Source of the DNA: Trissonchulus latispiculum
Taxonomy: Eukaryota; Nematoda; Enoplea; Enoplida; Ironidae
NCBI GenBank assembly: GCA_030248195.1
Contig: JASAND010016336.1
Coordinates: 1-64,000, forward strand
Reading direction: 5' to 3'
DNA: 64,000 bases
Positions 10,533 through 21,560 of this stretch are shown in pieces. How positions within the stretch are numbered: the first letter of the stretch is position 1; each line of letters begins with the position of its first letter. The notes under the pieces are model-generated. The model saw only the letters and a list, made by a program, of their open reading frames with translations. It was not told where the DNA came from and ran no database searches. Made by a program: the position numbers and the translations under genes.

Positions 10533-11859
10533 TTAAGGTGCTGGTTTCCTTTTGTGCAGTGCTTGTGTGATGATTTTTTGAAACGCTATAACTTTCGCAA
10601 TTTTGGGAGTTGCAAAGAGCTTTATACATCGTTTTAATGCTTATTATCTAGACATTCACATGAGCTTACAAAACTGGCAAAATTAGGAAAAAATAGCAGA
10701 AATTTTCTGACAAGCTGACATCTAACAGGATGAATATAGACCAAAAGTTTTTGAACATCGATTTCTCAAAACTAAAGAATCGGCCAAAAGTTCTTTTTGT
10801 GCCGTAATATGAAGGACATATGGGCCGAGGGACGTTTTTTTGGATTTGGCTCAGCAGGTCTTAACGGTCGAGAAAATCGGCCAAATGCACAGTAACACGA
10901 AATTTCTTAACTTCGCATTGAGTTTTCTTGCAACTCAATACGTTTTAGCCCAAACCAAGAAAAACGTCCCTCCGCAGAAGTGCGAATTTCGATTCTGCCG
11001 AAAATCTCCGGAATCCGTCGAGTAAGGTAAGGTAAAGGTAACCCCCGGAGAATTCTCCTACCCTTGTCAGGGTCTAAGGTGCCGGTGCTCATCCCCGGAT
11101 ACACAGCCCTTGAGCCAGGAGTGTCACCTCGAATGATGACTACAACCGTGGAGGAGGGGCCAGCTCCTCAAGGCAGATACCCTACACGGTCTCCTGTTAC
11201 CTTCCCACATGAGTGGTACCCATTTACCGACCAACTAAGGATGGATAGCTGGGTTGGCTAGAGCCCACGGCTAACTGATATGTGCTTAGTCCCTTGCTCA
11301 AGGGGATTTGTGAAAGCCTTGTGGCAGCGGGGAGTAGTTTTTGAGAAATCGATGTTCGAAACAAAATAATCACAGTTTTGCCAAAATGGTTTTTTGACCA
11401 AATCTCTAGCTGAAAGCAATAAAGTCCGGCTAATAGGCATTCATAAAATGTGCATTTGGACGATGTATCGATTGAATATAACTAAGCCAATTTTGTCCCA
11501 AGCATGTGGCGGTAATTTTGAAAAAACTGATTTCCTCGAAAATGGCCATTTTTTGACCCTAAAAACAGTTTTTTGCTTATACTGACTTAACCACTGGAGA
11601 TAGCTCAAAGGTTGTAAGAGCAAAAATGTTCATTTTCGAGTCCTCTTTCCAGCCATACCAACCAATCCCGTGTCTTGTCTACCTACTGGGAGCTTAAGGC
11701 CAAAAACCAAATCTTTCTTATCTTTTGGCCTAAGAATACGGGACTGGTCCTAAAATGTTAAAGAGCACGGAAATAGGTTATTTCGTAAGTTTTAGCCCTT
11801 TGCGTAAAGGATTAAAGCCATAGGAGTAAAAAATACCCGAAAGGAAACCAGCACCTTAA
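10533..11859. mobile_element. TTAA-flanked inverted-repeat element, inner copy
   Basis: The left end is TTAA then GGTGCTGGTTTCCTTTT. The right end is AAAGGAAACCAGCACC then TTAA. The interior is homologous (in the opposite orientation) to the TTAA element at 40026-41043, for example the block around GGACATATGGGCCGAGGGAC. It carries a further 307-bp insertion at 11025-11331. No transposase frame is visible. Confidence 0.85.
11025..11331. mobile_element. 307-bp insertion of unknown class with 5-bp TSD
   Basis: It is flanked on both sides by GAGTA (11020-11024 and 11332-11336). The sister element at 40026-41043 is uninterrupted at the same point, reading (minus strand) CATTGGGTAGTTTTT, so the insertion edges are well defined. 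The insert contains GTGGTACCCATTTACCGACC and CTTGCTCAAGGGG. No B box, poly(A) tail or coding frame is seen, so it is not confidently a SINE. Confidence 0.7.
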
Positions 11860-12659
11860 GCAAATTTTTTCGATAGACATCGGTTATATCATTCGATACC
11901 TCCATCAAATAGCTGGGGACGATTTTTTATTTATTGTGAAATCTCTCTTCGTTACAGAGAAATAAGCTGAAATGTGTGCGTAACCTGTATTTTGCCTACT
12001 TTTTCCAAATTTGTCAAGCGATTACTTTAGCTAGAAAGCAGCAATCGGGGCAACTAAAAAAACGTCCCTGGGTATATTTGTGCAGAACACATCTATTAAG
12101 TAGCAGCCCTCCAGCTTGCATGGTGAATGCTCCACAGTCTTTGAAACAAAATTGGTCGTGATTTTGCAAAAACTACATTTTTTATGATAGCAGCCTACAG
12201 GATAGCGTTGGAAGACGATCATGCGTCGGATAATTTGACCCTGTGAGACCTTCAGACTGACGCCCTTAGTTTGATTTTACGGCTTGCATAGTTAGAGAAA
12301 TGATGGATTATTTGATTTCTGCAAAAATGACAAGTTTTCGACGCCAAAACAAGAAAATCGACTATATCTCACGTTAACGTTGCTTTAAAAAGCAAAAGTA
12401 TGAGGCTCAACGAGATCTTTCGAATGAATATATATAGTCATAACTGTAGAGCTGCTGCCAAACTTTCAGAAATTTGGAAAAACCGCCCTAACCGGAAATC
12501 TTGAATTTTTGAATCGGGATTGAGCGGAGGGTGTTAGAACCCTAAAAGAACGTATTTTGGAAAGTTTTGTCAATTTTCATCTTGATTTACGCCGCTAACC
12601 AACAATATGTACCCAAAAGGAATCACCACCTTAAGTGTTTAGCTATGTGTCAGGTTAAA

Positions 12660-13025
12660 AGCGCTAATTTTTAGTTCCTGCGCACGGGCACGGCACGGCT
12701 ATAGGTGTGGCTGGGCAAAAAAAAACTGGGGGAGGGTGAGGGGGGTTCCCGACGGAGGGTGGGGGACCATTGTTTCCCTGGAACTTTTGGGTCGACCCAA
12801 AATGACCCAGACGTCTGGGATGGGGGGTAAATCTTGGCCGACCTCCAAAATGTGATGGGGGGTGACCCCCAACCATAGTTTCCCTGGAACTTAGCGTCTC
12901 GGGGGGCATGGCATAGGTGTACCACCTGCATAGGTGTACCACCTGTTTGGGGTGGGGGGAGTAGAAGGTCCAAATTTGGCTCGGAGGACCCCACCAAAAT
13001 CCGAAATTTGGGGGAGGGGGACCCC
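12660..13025. repeat. G/C-run repeat with CATAGGTGT ends, fragmentary
   Basis: ATAGGTGTGGCTGGGC at about 12700 matches the inverted right end of the element at 37537-37712. GCATAGGTGTACCACCT occurs twice in tandem near 12909-12943. The rest is G-rich or C-rich runs. The elements here are too rearranged to bound. Confidence 0.5.
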
Positions 13026-13588
13026 CATAGGTGTAACGGAGATTTGGGGTGGGGGAGGCTCCCCCCCCCCCCCACATTTTATGGGGGGGGGGGGGGGGCC
13101 CCCTCGGGCGACCCCCCCCCTACCCCCCCCCAGGACCCCCCCAACCCTCCCCCAAAAAAATTTTTCATTTTTTATGCCAAAAATCGCATTTTCAGCCGTT
13201 TCTAATGATAAAAAACATCTAACCATAAAGTAATTTTAGCATTAGACAGTGCTTTTAAACTCAAAAACTTGATTGCCAACATGTTTCCAAGTCCAAAATA
13301 AGGTCAATATTGAGTTATAAGATCCATAATACACTTAAAAACGTGTATTTCTCATAATAATAAACAGTTTAAGCCAAAAATTTGGACATTTTTGAAAATT
13401 TTTTCAAAATTTACCCTAAAAATACCCAATTTTTGGCCATTTTTCGCGCCTTCGGCGCGACTACCCCCCCCCCCCCCCCCCCCCCAGTTGGGGGGTACGT
13501 CCCCCCCAAAAAGTTTTGGGGGAGGGTTGGAAAAAGGCTTGGGGGGGGGCTACCCCCCCCAACCCCCCCCCCCCACCTTACACCTATG
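13026..13588 (+). mobile_element. CATAGGTGTAA inverted-repeat element, copy E1
   Basis: It begins CATAGGTGTAAC and ends TTACACCTATG. Its interior includes a CGCGCC-TTC-GGCGCG hairpin (about 13446-13460) and long C/G runs. The copy at 14240-14778 is the same element in the opposite orientation. There is no coding potential; frames that look Pro/Gly-rich are readings of the runs. Confidence 0.8.
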
Positions 13589-14040
13589 GACCCCCCTAAA
13601 CTGTGCCCAAGTTTTTTTGGCTAAAAATGCTCCTTTTTCGATGTACAGTACATTAAACATACTCAAAAGCTTCTGTCAATAGTTTTCGTATGCGAAAATA
13701 GGGCTTGAAAATTGACAAATTTGTGCTAAAATATGCCTAAATTAGCCCAGATTGTGGTTTATAATTGCGTATATTACCCTTTAATTGCTATAAATAACCA
13801 TCTTTAGCTCTTTATATGTGATTTATAGCCATTTCTTCGAATTTTTTTCAAAAATTTTCAGAAATTGCAAAAAAATTTTTCAAAAATTTTGCATTTTTAC
13901 CTGCTTTGGAACCAATTTTAGGGGGGAGGGAGGTTTGAGCTCTGCTTGGGGGGGGAGTAGTTGAGGTCGGGTACGGGGGGAGGGGGGTCCGGGTCCGGCC
14001 TCTCCGTGGGCGGGGCGTCTCACAGGGGGCAAACACTAGC
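13589..14040 (+). repeat. Host repeat block, undivided copy
   Basis: This block (AACTGTGCCCAAGTTTTTTT...GGCGGGGCGTCTCACAGGGG) recurs at 14115-15100, where element E2 interrupts it. It therefore serves as the empty-site reference for E2. Confidence 0.75.
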
Positions 14041-14239
14041 CTAGTACACCGATGACCCCCTGTTTGGGTTGGTGGGGGGGAGTAGAAGGTCCAAGTTTGG
14101 GAGGGGGAGGACCCCCCTAAACTGTACCCAAGTTTTTTTAGCTAAAAATGCTCCTTTTTCGATGTACAGTACATTAAACGTACTCAAAAGCTTCTGCCAA
14201 TAGTTTTCGTATGCGAAAATGGGGCTTGAAATTTGAAAA

Positions 14240-14778
14240 CATAGGTGTAATTGGGGGGGGGGGGTAACCCCCCCCCCCAGCCTTTTTTTAAAACCCCCCC
14301 CCCCCCACAAATTTTTGGGGGCCCCCGGCCCCCCCCCCAACTGGGGGGGGGGGGGTAGTCGCGCCGAAGGCGCGAAAATTGGGCCCAAAATGGGGCATTT
14401 TTAGAGTAAATTTGGCAAAATTTTTAAAAAAAGTCCAAACTTCTGGCTTAACGTGTTTATTATCGCGAGAAATACACGTTTATAACGGTTTTATGGACTT
14501 CTAGACTCAATATTGACCTTATTCTGGACTCAGAAACATGTTGGCAATCAAATTTTCGAGTTTAAAAACACTGTCTAATGTTAAAATTACTTAATGATTT
14601 CATGTTTTTCGGTATTAGCAATGGCTGAAAATGCGATTTTTGGCATAAAAATAGAAAAAAATTTTTGGGGGAGGTTTGGGGGGGTCGTGGGGGGGGTTTG
14701 GGGGGGGTCTAAAAAGGGCCCCCCCCCCAAAATTCCGGGGGAGGGGCCCCCCCAACCCAAATCCCCGTTACACCTATG
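14240..14778 (-). mobile_element. CATAGGTGTAA inverted-repeat element, copy E2
   Basis: It starts CATAGGTGTAA and ends TTACACCTATG. It is inverted relative to E1 and interrupts a block present uninterrupted at 13610-14040. The flanks CTTGAAATTTGAAAA (left) and CTTGAAAATTGACAAA (right) look like an imperfect ~15-bp target duplication, longer than usual for most DNA transposons. Confidence 0.8.
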
Positions 14779-15640
14779 CTTGAAAATTGACAAATTTGTA
14801 CTAAAATATGCCTAAAAATTAGCCCAGATAGTGGTTTATAATTGCGTATATTACCTTTTAATTGCTATAAATAACCATCTTTAGCTGTTTATAGGTGATT
14901 TATAGCCTATTTTTCTAATTTTTTTCAAAAATTTTCAGAAGTTGCAAAAAAGTTTTTCAAAAATTTTGCATTTTTTACTCGGTTTGGTCCCAATTTTAGG
15001 GAGAGGGGGGTTTGAGCTCGGCTTGGGGGGGGGAGTAGTTGAGGTCGGGTAGGGGGGAGGGGGGGTCTAGCCTCTCCGTGGGGGGGTCTCACAGGGGGTA
15101 AACTGTAGCCTGGTACACCTGGGGGTAAATTTAGGGATTTTGGTGGTCGACGGTCGACCCCCCCAGAATTTGGACCTGGCCAAAAATGCAAAATTTTCTG
15201 TAATTAAGCCCTTTTTTCTTCTAAATAATGCTTGTTTTTTAACGTTTTAGGCGTTTTGTATAGCCATGGGGTGAAAAAACCCACCCCCTTTTTTGGGGGA
15301 AAAACCCACCCGCCTCCTGGGTCATGGGTTGGAGATAGGAGCTCCAAAACATAGCAGCAGGAAGCGCGACTCTTTCTAACCTATGTATGCAAAGATCAAG
15401 TCATTTGGTTCACTCCTGCTCATTTTATGACATTTTGAAAATGACAACTACTTTTTGGTTCAACCATCCAAAAATTTACCAAAAGTTTGGACCGATGTAA
15501 CTTTTGACTGGGTTAGGTTAGAAAAGTTTTGCAAATATCAGCAATGATGGCAACTCTTCCTCTTTGGACACAGCAAAAATTAAAAGTCGACTGGCTCATT
15601 TTGGGCCAGCAGGTTTATTATTATCCTAAAAATGATATAT
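14779..15640. repeat. Continuation of the interrupted block, then mixed repeat fragments
   Basis: 14779-15130 matches 13710-14040. From about 15255 to 15330 a TAGCCATGGGG...AACCCACCC segment recurs at 44930-44988. No gene is seen. Confidence 0.6.
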
Positions 15641-15641
15641 A

Positions 15642-18550
15642 TAGCAAGCTTAACAAAAAAATCACCCGAAATTTTAACAAAAAAATCACCTCACCCTGAC
15701 TCACAGAAAAGTCGCAGAGACCCAAATTTTTGCATGGTGATAGCCACACATCTCGACATTACAGCCTGTGAGTTTGAGCTCCTAGGCCCTCTCCATGCGT
15801 TCAGGGCAGACCTTTAAGTGAGGGTACCCAAAAGTGACCTCAAAAACGTTCATGACCGAAGTTCGAATTTCGGCTGCTATTTACTAAGGGAAAACCCTAG
15901 GCAACCCATATTGTGCATGTGACATGTCCTGACTGTGGGCTATCGATACTTATATAGAAGTTCCCAGTTGGACCTCTGTGCCGTCCTGGGGTGGGTGATT
16001 TTTTTGTTAAAATTTTAACAAATAAATCATTTTTATGTTTTGTTACGGAAGTCAGAACAGCAGCTAGAGCAAAACTAACGTCAAATTCGAGCTCAGCGAC
16101 CTCGAAAACCCTTATATACGTTGTTTTTGAGGTTGCCTGGCACTTCTGGTAGTTCAACCTGGTAACCAGCCGGGCCTGAACCGTCCGACGGTAAACGTGA
16201 TCCCAGAAGTCAGTATTAGGCCATAGTTATCGAAAAACTAATGCCAGATTTGAATTCAGCGCCCTGGAAAACCCCCTAGGACATGTTTATAGCCACTTCG
16301 GACTGTCCAGTTGGTACCTGGAGGGTCTGGACGGGTCCGGCAGGGGTCACGTGACCGTGGGTCATACCCCACCAAAATATAGCAAGCTTAACAAAAAAAA
16401 TCACCCGAAATTTTAACAAAAAAAAATCACCCCACCCTGACTCACAGGAAAGTAGCAGAGACCCAAATTTTTGCATGGTGATAGCCACACATCTCGACAT
16501 TACAACCAGTGAGTTTGAGCCCCTAGGCCCTCTCCATGCGTTCAGGGCAGACCTTTAAGTGAGGGTACCCAAAAGTGACCTCAAAACGTTCATGACCGAA
16601 GTTCGAATTTCGGCTGCTATTTACTAAGGGAAACCCTAGGCAACCCATATTGTGCATGTGACATGTCCTGACTGTGGGCTATCGATACATATATAGAAGT
16701 TCCCAGTTGGACCTCTGTGCCGTCCTGGGGTGGGTGATTTTTTTTTGTTAAAACTTTGACAAATAAAAAATCATTTTTATGGTTTGTTACTGAAGTCAGA
16801 ACAGCAGCTAGAGCAAAACTAACGTCAAATTCGAGCTCAGCGACCTCGAAACCCCTTATATACGTTGTTTTTGAGGTTGCCTGGCACTTCTGGTAGTCCA
16901 ACCTGGTAACCAGCCGGGCCTGAACCGTCCGACGGTAAACGTGATCCCAGAAGTCAGTATTAGGCCATAGTTACCGAAAAACTAATGCCAGATTTGAATT
17001 CAGCGCCCTGGAAAACCCCCTAGGACATGTTTATAGCCACTTCGGACTGTCCAGTTGGTACCTGGAGGGTCCGGACAGGTCCGGCAGGGGTCACGTGACC
17101 GTGGGTCATACCCCACCAAAATATGAAGTTCTGAGTTTCTCTGCGAAAATGCCTGGAAATAGGTTATAATCACTCACAAACACGAAAAAACAACGTTTTA
17201 GCCTTTAAAACGGCACTTTAGAGCCACCAGACTTCATACTGGACGCTGTCGGAGGCCATCAGTGACCACTAAGACTTCGGCGGGGTCAGTTGCCCTAGTT
17301 GGAGCTTTAGGTTAGCGGTTTTGGGTTCTAAATACGTTATTTAGTGTGCTCTATCCAAAACTGATGAGAACTGGCTTATCCCTTGGCAATTTTTTATGGG
17401 GGGGGGCTTCATGGGGGGGGCCCCCCCATCGATGGGGGGGGGGGCTCACCCAAAATGGGGGGGCATATTTTAGAAATTTTTTTCGAATTTTTGTGGGTTT
17501 TTTGCGTACTAACTGCTAAAAATCGCTAAAAAATGACTAATTTTAGGTGTTTTTTAAGCTAAAATAGCGAAAATTTAGTCAAAAATCCGGCGAAGCCGGA
17601 AAATTTTTTGAGAATTTAGGGTAAAAATGGTAAAATTTGGCAATTTTTGGGGTTATGGGGGGGGGGAGGTCGGGATTTATGGGGGGGGGCTTTTCATGGG
17701 GGGGGGCTCCTCGAATGGGGGGGGAGGTCGCCGAATGGGGGGCGCCCCCCCAACCCCCCCCCCCCACTAGGGATAAGCCAGGAGAAAAAGTTGCTAGCTG
17801 CTCTCTGGGATCCGATCCGCCACTGATTTTTTTTGTTAACGGGTGATTTTTTTTGTTAAACCTTTAACAAAAAAAATCACACATTTTCGTCTACTGCAAC
17901 TTACTGGTAGGTGGTAGAGCAATGAAACTGGGGTGGTTTTAAAGCTTAGCCCAAGACCTATCCATGGGTCCTCAAAGTAATCGATTTGGTTTAGTTTTGC
18001 GAAAGTTCCAGCCAAAAAAACAGAATTTTGATTTTTTTGTTAAGCTTGCTGAGTTTCTCTGCGAAAATGCCTGGAAATAGGTTATAATCACTCACAAACA
18101 CGAAAAAACAACGTTTTAGCCTTTAAAACGGCACTTTAGAGCCACCAGACTTCATACTGGACGCTGTCGGGGGCCATCAGTGACCACTAAGACTTCGGCG
18201 GGGTCAGTTGCCTTAGTTGGAGCACTAGGTTAGCGGTTTGGGGTTCTAAATACGTTATTTAGTGTGCTCTATCCAAAACTGATGAGAAAAAGTTGCTAGC
18301 TGCTCTCTGGGATCCGATCCGCCACTGATTTTTTTGTTAACGGGTGATTTTTTTGTTAAACCTTTAACAAAAAAATCAAACATTTTTGTGTACTGCAACT
18401 TACTGGTAGGTGGTAGAGCAATGAAACTGGGGTGGTTTTAAAGCTTAGCCCAAGAACTATCCATGGGTCCTCAAAGTAATCGATTTGGTTTAGTTTTGCG
18501 AAAGTTCCAGCCAAAAAACCGAATTTTGATTTTTTTTGTTAAGCTTGCTA
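15642..18550 (+). mobile_element. TA-flanked element starting TAGCAAGC, with an A-A-B-B structure
   Basis: The outer ends are TAGCAAGCTTAAC and GTTAAGCTTGCTA, each next to a TA. Block A (~740 bp) occurs twice in tandem (15642-16379 and 16380-17124). Block B (~500 bp) then occurs twice (17125-18050 with a 411-bp insertion, and 18051-18550). The copy at 38952-41214 has just one A and one B, so this copy has gained one of each. The many GTTAAAATTTTAAC-like motifs form short palindromes. There is no coding capacity; a TA target is shared with Tc1/mariner-type elements but no further assignment is made. Confidence 0.8.
17371..17781. mobile_element. G-run inverted-repeat element, 5-bp TSD (GAGAA)
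   Basis: The ends are CTGGCTTATCCCTTGG and CTAGGGATAAGCCAG. GAGAA lies on both sides (17366-17370, 17782-17786). The empty site is visible in the second B block near 18275-18295 (GATGAGAAAAAGTTGC). The interior has long G and C runs next to each end and a CCGGCGAAGCCGG hairpin near 17588. No coding frame is present. Confidence 0.9.
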
Positions 18551-19460
18551 TAAATGCTGGCTCATATTATACATTTTAAATCTTGTCTTTTCCCGAATTG
18601 AATGCTGTCCTTCTGGCTCATATTGTATTTTTCATGCGACTGCAAGGAGCATTTTTCCTACTTGTCCTATTTCATTTTTGGGAATGAGGGAATGTGTAAT
18701 GTGTTAATATGGTTTATTGACCATAACATTAACGCATACTGTTAAACTAAATGCTACCCCAGCAACTTGAACCAGGAACTGGTTCACGGTTGAAGCAGTT
18801 GAACCAGACGAGATACAGCGTCGACAATATGCTCATGCGCCGCAGCGCCTCATGCGCCGCAGCGCAGCACCGCACAGCGACGAGGATACTCTCATCGTGT
18901 TCAGCGACCCCGATTTACAATATAAGGGCAAGCTTTCAGGCAGTTAGAACTTGTCTATTGCAAGTTACAGGGCGTGCTGCACGGTGCTGCGGCTGCAGCG
19001 CCGCAGCGCCCCACAGCGACGAGGATACTCTCATCGTGTTCAGCGACCCCGATTTACTATATATATAAGGGCAAGCTTTCAGGCAGTTAGAACCTGTCCA
19101 TTTCAAGTTACAGGGCGTGCTGCACGGTGCTGCACCTGCAGCGTCGCTGCGGCTGCCGCATCGCAGTGCAGCGCAATAGCGGCACCACACGGAGAAGCAA
19201 ACATGCCTATCGTGTTCAGCGACCCCAATTTACTGTATATGGCTTCACAAAAAGGCCAAAAATAGCCGTTTTTAGCGACTTTTCCCAACTTTGACCCTGG
19301 GCGAGGAACCACGGGCGCCATGCAGCCCGAGGGTCACATCCGTCGGTTTCGGCGATATGCTCATCGTTTTCAGCGACCCCGATTTACTATATATGCGCAC
19401 CACCAAATGGCCGAAAAATGCCATTTTAGACGACTTTTTGACAATTTTCTGTGTTGGGAC
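18551..19460 (+). repeat. Segmental duplication, left part (related to 59940-61700)
   Basis: From AAATGCTGGCTCATATTATAC through CTATTTCATTTTTGGG to the CGACCCCGATTTACTATATA repeats, the order matches 59938-61695. It has only two to three diverged copies of the ~155-bp unit (18836-19240), against about eight in the other copy. Confidence 0.8.
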
Positions 19461-19639
19461 CAGGGTTTTTTTGCGTCCAGATGTGCGTCTGGACGCAAAG
19501 TTTCTTATCTGGACGCAACGAAATTTTAACGGGACGCAAGCTAGGCGCAACATTATTTCGGGAGAAAATTCACTTTTGTAAGAGTAAAAACTATAAATGT
19601 TTCCAGTACCAATTTTTCCGTTTTTTCCAAAAATTTCTT

Positions 19640-21020
19640 CGAGTTCTGGGGGCTCCGCCCCCAGACCCCTGGTGTTTACCACTGTCGTGGAATGCCAAGG
19701 TGCAAGGTCATGTCTCAATGTTATTTGTTAAGTCGTTGTCCACCTGTATCCATAGATCTTTTTAAACTCGCAAATTTCACATCAATAAGTAAAACATTAC
19801 AATGTGCATAACCGTGAACATTTGAGTTTTTAACACATTTTTGAAGAATAATACTACACCACGCATACAAGCTGCAATTTACGCAAAGAACGAAATAGCA
19901 TTTGATGCTTTAGTTAGATGTAACAGATACCAAATTAATTCTTTTCAACATTTTTATTACGGATTTATTCCTAATTGCAGAAAATCTCCAACTTCTGGGG
20001 GGGCTCCGCCCCCCTGACCCCCCGCTGATCTTTTATACTAATCTTTCGAGGAATCAGTAATTTTCAGAGTTTTGAAAATGGACTTTGTGTTTTCATATTT
20101 ACTACCTTTCTTCTTAGTGATATTAATTTAATAACTATTTCATTAATTTTTAATACCGTAATTAGTTTATCTATAACATTGAAACATCAGAATAATGTGT
20201 ATCAATACAATCGAAAATTACGCACAAAACGCGTTAGATGCTCCAGACGCTAAATTAATCTTTCTAAACATTTCCATTACGGTTTCAATTCGTAATTGCC
20301 AAAAAATCTCCAACTTCTGGGGCGCTCCGCCCCCCAGACCCCCCGGTACTCACTTTCAATACTGTTTTCAGGGATCAGAAGTTCTCAAGAGTTTTTGAAA
20401 CTGAATGTATGTTTGATATTTACTACCTTTTTCTCAATGCTATTCCTAAATATTTCATTAATTTTTAATACACTTTAGTTAGTTTAACTATGTATGACAT
20501 TGAAATATCGGAATAATGCGTGTCAATAATATTGAAAATTACTCAAGGTATTGCGTTAGAGATGCAACAGGTGCCAAATAAAATCTTTTCAAACATTTCC
20601 ATTGCGGATTATTCTAGAATTGCAAAAAATTCTTCAACTTCTGGGGGGCTCTCTGGGTTTTCTCTAGCCCAAAAAAAGTGGAGGGGGGAAATAAAATGGG
20701 CTAAAAATGCTAAAAATGCGGTAAAAATTGCGTGTTTTCTACGTATACTGCTACATCTAAGCTAAAAAGTGCTCAAAAATCAAGATTTAGTAGCAAAATA
20801 GTCGATTTTTAACCAAAAAATTCCGGCGAAGCCTGAAAATTTTTGAAAATTTTGACCAAAAATCCTAAAAATTTGGCATTTTCTGGGCACCTTATAGTGA
20901 GTGGGGGGGGAAGCCCAAAAAGTGGGGGGAAGGGGTCGAGTGGGGGGGACCCAAAAAGTGGGGGGGGGGGGGGGTCCCCCCCCCCCCCCCACTAAAGAAA
21001 ACCCAGGCTCTGCCCCCCAG
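19640..21020 (+). repeat. Tandem ~323-350-bp unit with CTGGGGGG...CCCCCCAG hairpin
   Basis: TTCTGGGG followed by GCTCCGCC recurs at about 19643, 19993, 20315 and 20639 (the last split by an insertion, resuming at 21007). The spacing is 350, 322 and 324. Each unit also has TTTCCATTACGG or a similar motif and a long AT-rich body. The GC hairpin has an 8-bp stem and 5-base loop. Confidence 0.8.
20653..21006. mobile_element. G-run inverted-repeat element, 5-bp TSD (GCTCT)
   Basis: The ends are CTGGGTTTTCTCTAG and ACTAAAGAAAACCCAG. GCTCT lies on both sides (20648-20652, 21007-21011). It interrupts a GGGGGGCTC-CGCCCCCC hairpin of the tandem unit. It has the family's G/C runs near one end and a degenerate CCGGCGAAGCCTG hairpin near 20823. 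Confidence 0.9.
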
Positions 21021-21284
21021 ACCCCCCGTCGTGTACATAGCCCTCATCGCTGTTCTATAGGTACCTTTGTATTCCTGCATTAATGTTAAGCAGCATCAAC
21101 TTTCTAAATAGTCTAAATAGTGTTACACTAAAGAAATTATCAAAATTTTGATATAAATCAATTTTTTACACAGAAAACACGATAAAACAAAAATTCTACC
21201 TGGACGCAAAATTTCTTAACCGGACGCAACTTAAACTTAGCGGGACGCAAGGTTGACGCAAATCCGAAAACCAAAAAAACCCTG

Positions 21285-21560
21285 GTTGGGACCCTCGAAA
21301 ATTTTCTAAGTCCGAATGTTCGTGAGCCCATGTTTGACAGTCTGTAAAAATCGCTAGGGGCCGAATTGGGCCAAAATAATTAATAGTGATCAGGTTCATG
21401 GTTTCGACAACAAGATAATAATAGGTAAAGGTCGCCCCCATAAGGCATGTGAAAAATCCTTTGGTGAGTTACGGGACATAAAGCGTAAAGGAGAAACATC
21501 AGAGAGAAAAAAACCCCACCTAGAAAGTAGGTCTGAAAAATGAAAATTTTCAAAGTTCAC
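21285..21560 (+). repeat. Segmental duplication, right part (related to 61695-61980)
   Basis: CTAAGTCC...TTTGACAGTCTGTAAAAATCGCTAGG...GTAGGTCTGAAAA matches 61715-61960 closely. Together with 18551-19460 it shows that the duplication predates the hAT insertion between them. Confidence 0.85.

Larger units (their letters stand above)
10322..12634. mobile_element. TTAA-flanked inverted-repeat element, outer copy
   Basis: The left end TTAACGTGGTGATTCCCTTTGG pattern (10322 onward) is matched in inverted orientation by CCAAAAGGAATCACCACC then TTAA at 12631-12634. TTAA duplication is typical of piggyBac and Kolobok transposons. It encodes no recognisable transposase. A second TTAA element (10533-11859) is nested inside it. 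Confidence 0.7.
19461..21284. mobile_element. hAT-type element with 8-bp TSD GTTGGGAC
   Basis: The ends are CAGGGTTTTTTTGCGTCC and ...CCAAAAAAACCCTG. GTTGGGAC flanks both sides (19453-19460, 21285-21292). The related site at about 61693-61703 (GTTGGGGCCTCG) is empty. Subterminal GGACGCAA motifs recur several times at each end, as expected for transposase binding. The interior is a tandem array of a ~323-bp unit (see 19640-21020) and a nested G-run element. No transposase is encoded. Confidence 0.9.

Noticed and set aside
11025..11331. Classical tRNA-derived SINE
   Set aside because: TSD and size fit, but no convincing A and B boxes or 3' tail were seen, so the class is left open.
12664..15191. 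Several Pro/Gly-rich frames of 60-137 codons
   Set aside because: All read through runs of G or C inside repeat elements; no frame is conserved between the copies.
15855..15880. tRNA-like B box (GTTCGAATTTC) suggesting a SINE
   Set aside because: There is no A box at suitable distance and no tRNA fold; it is an internal part of the TA-flanked element, present in all copies.
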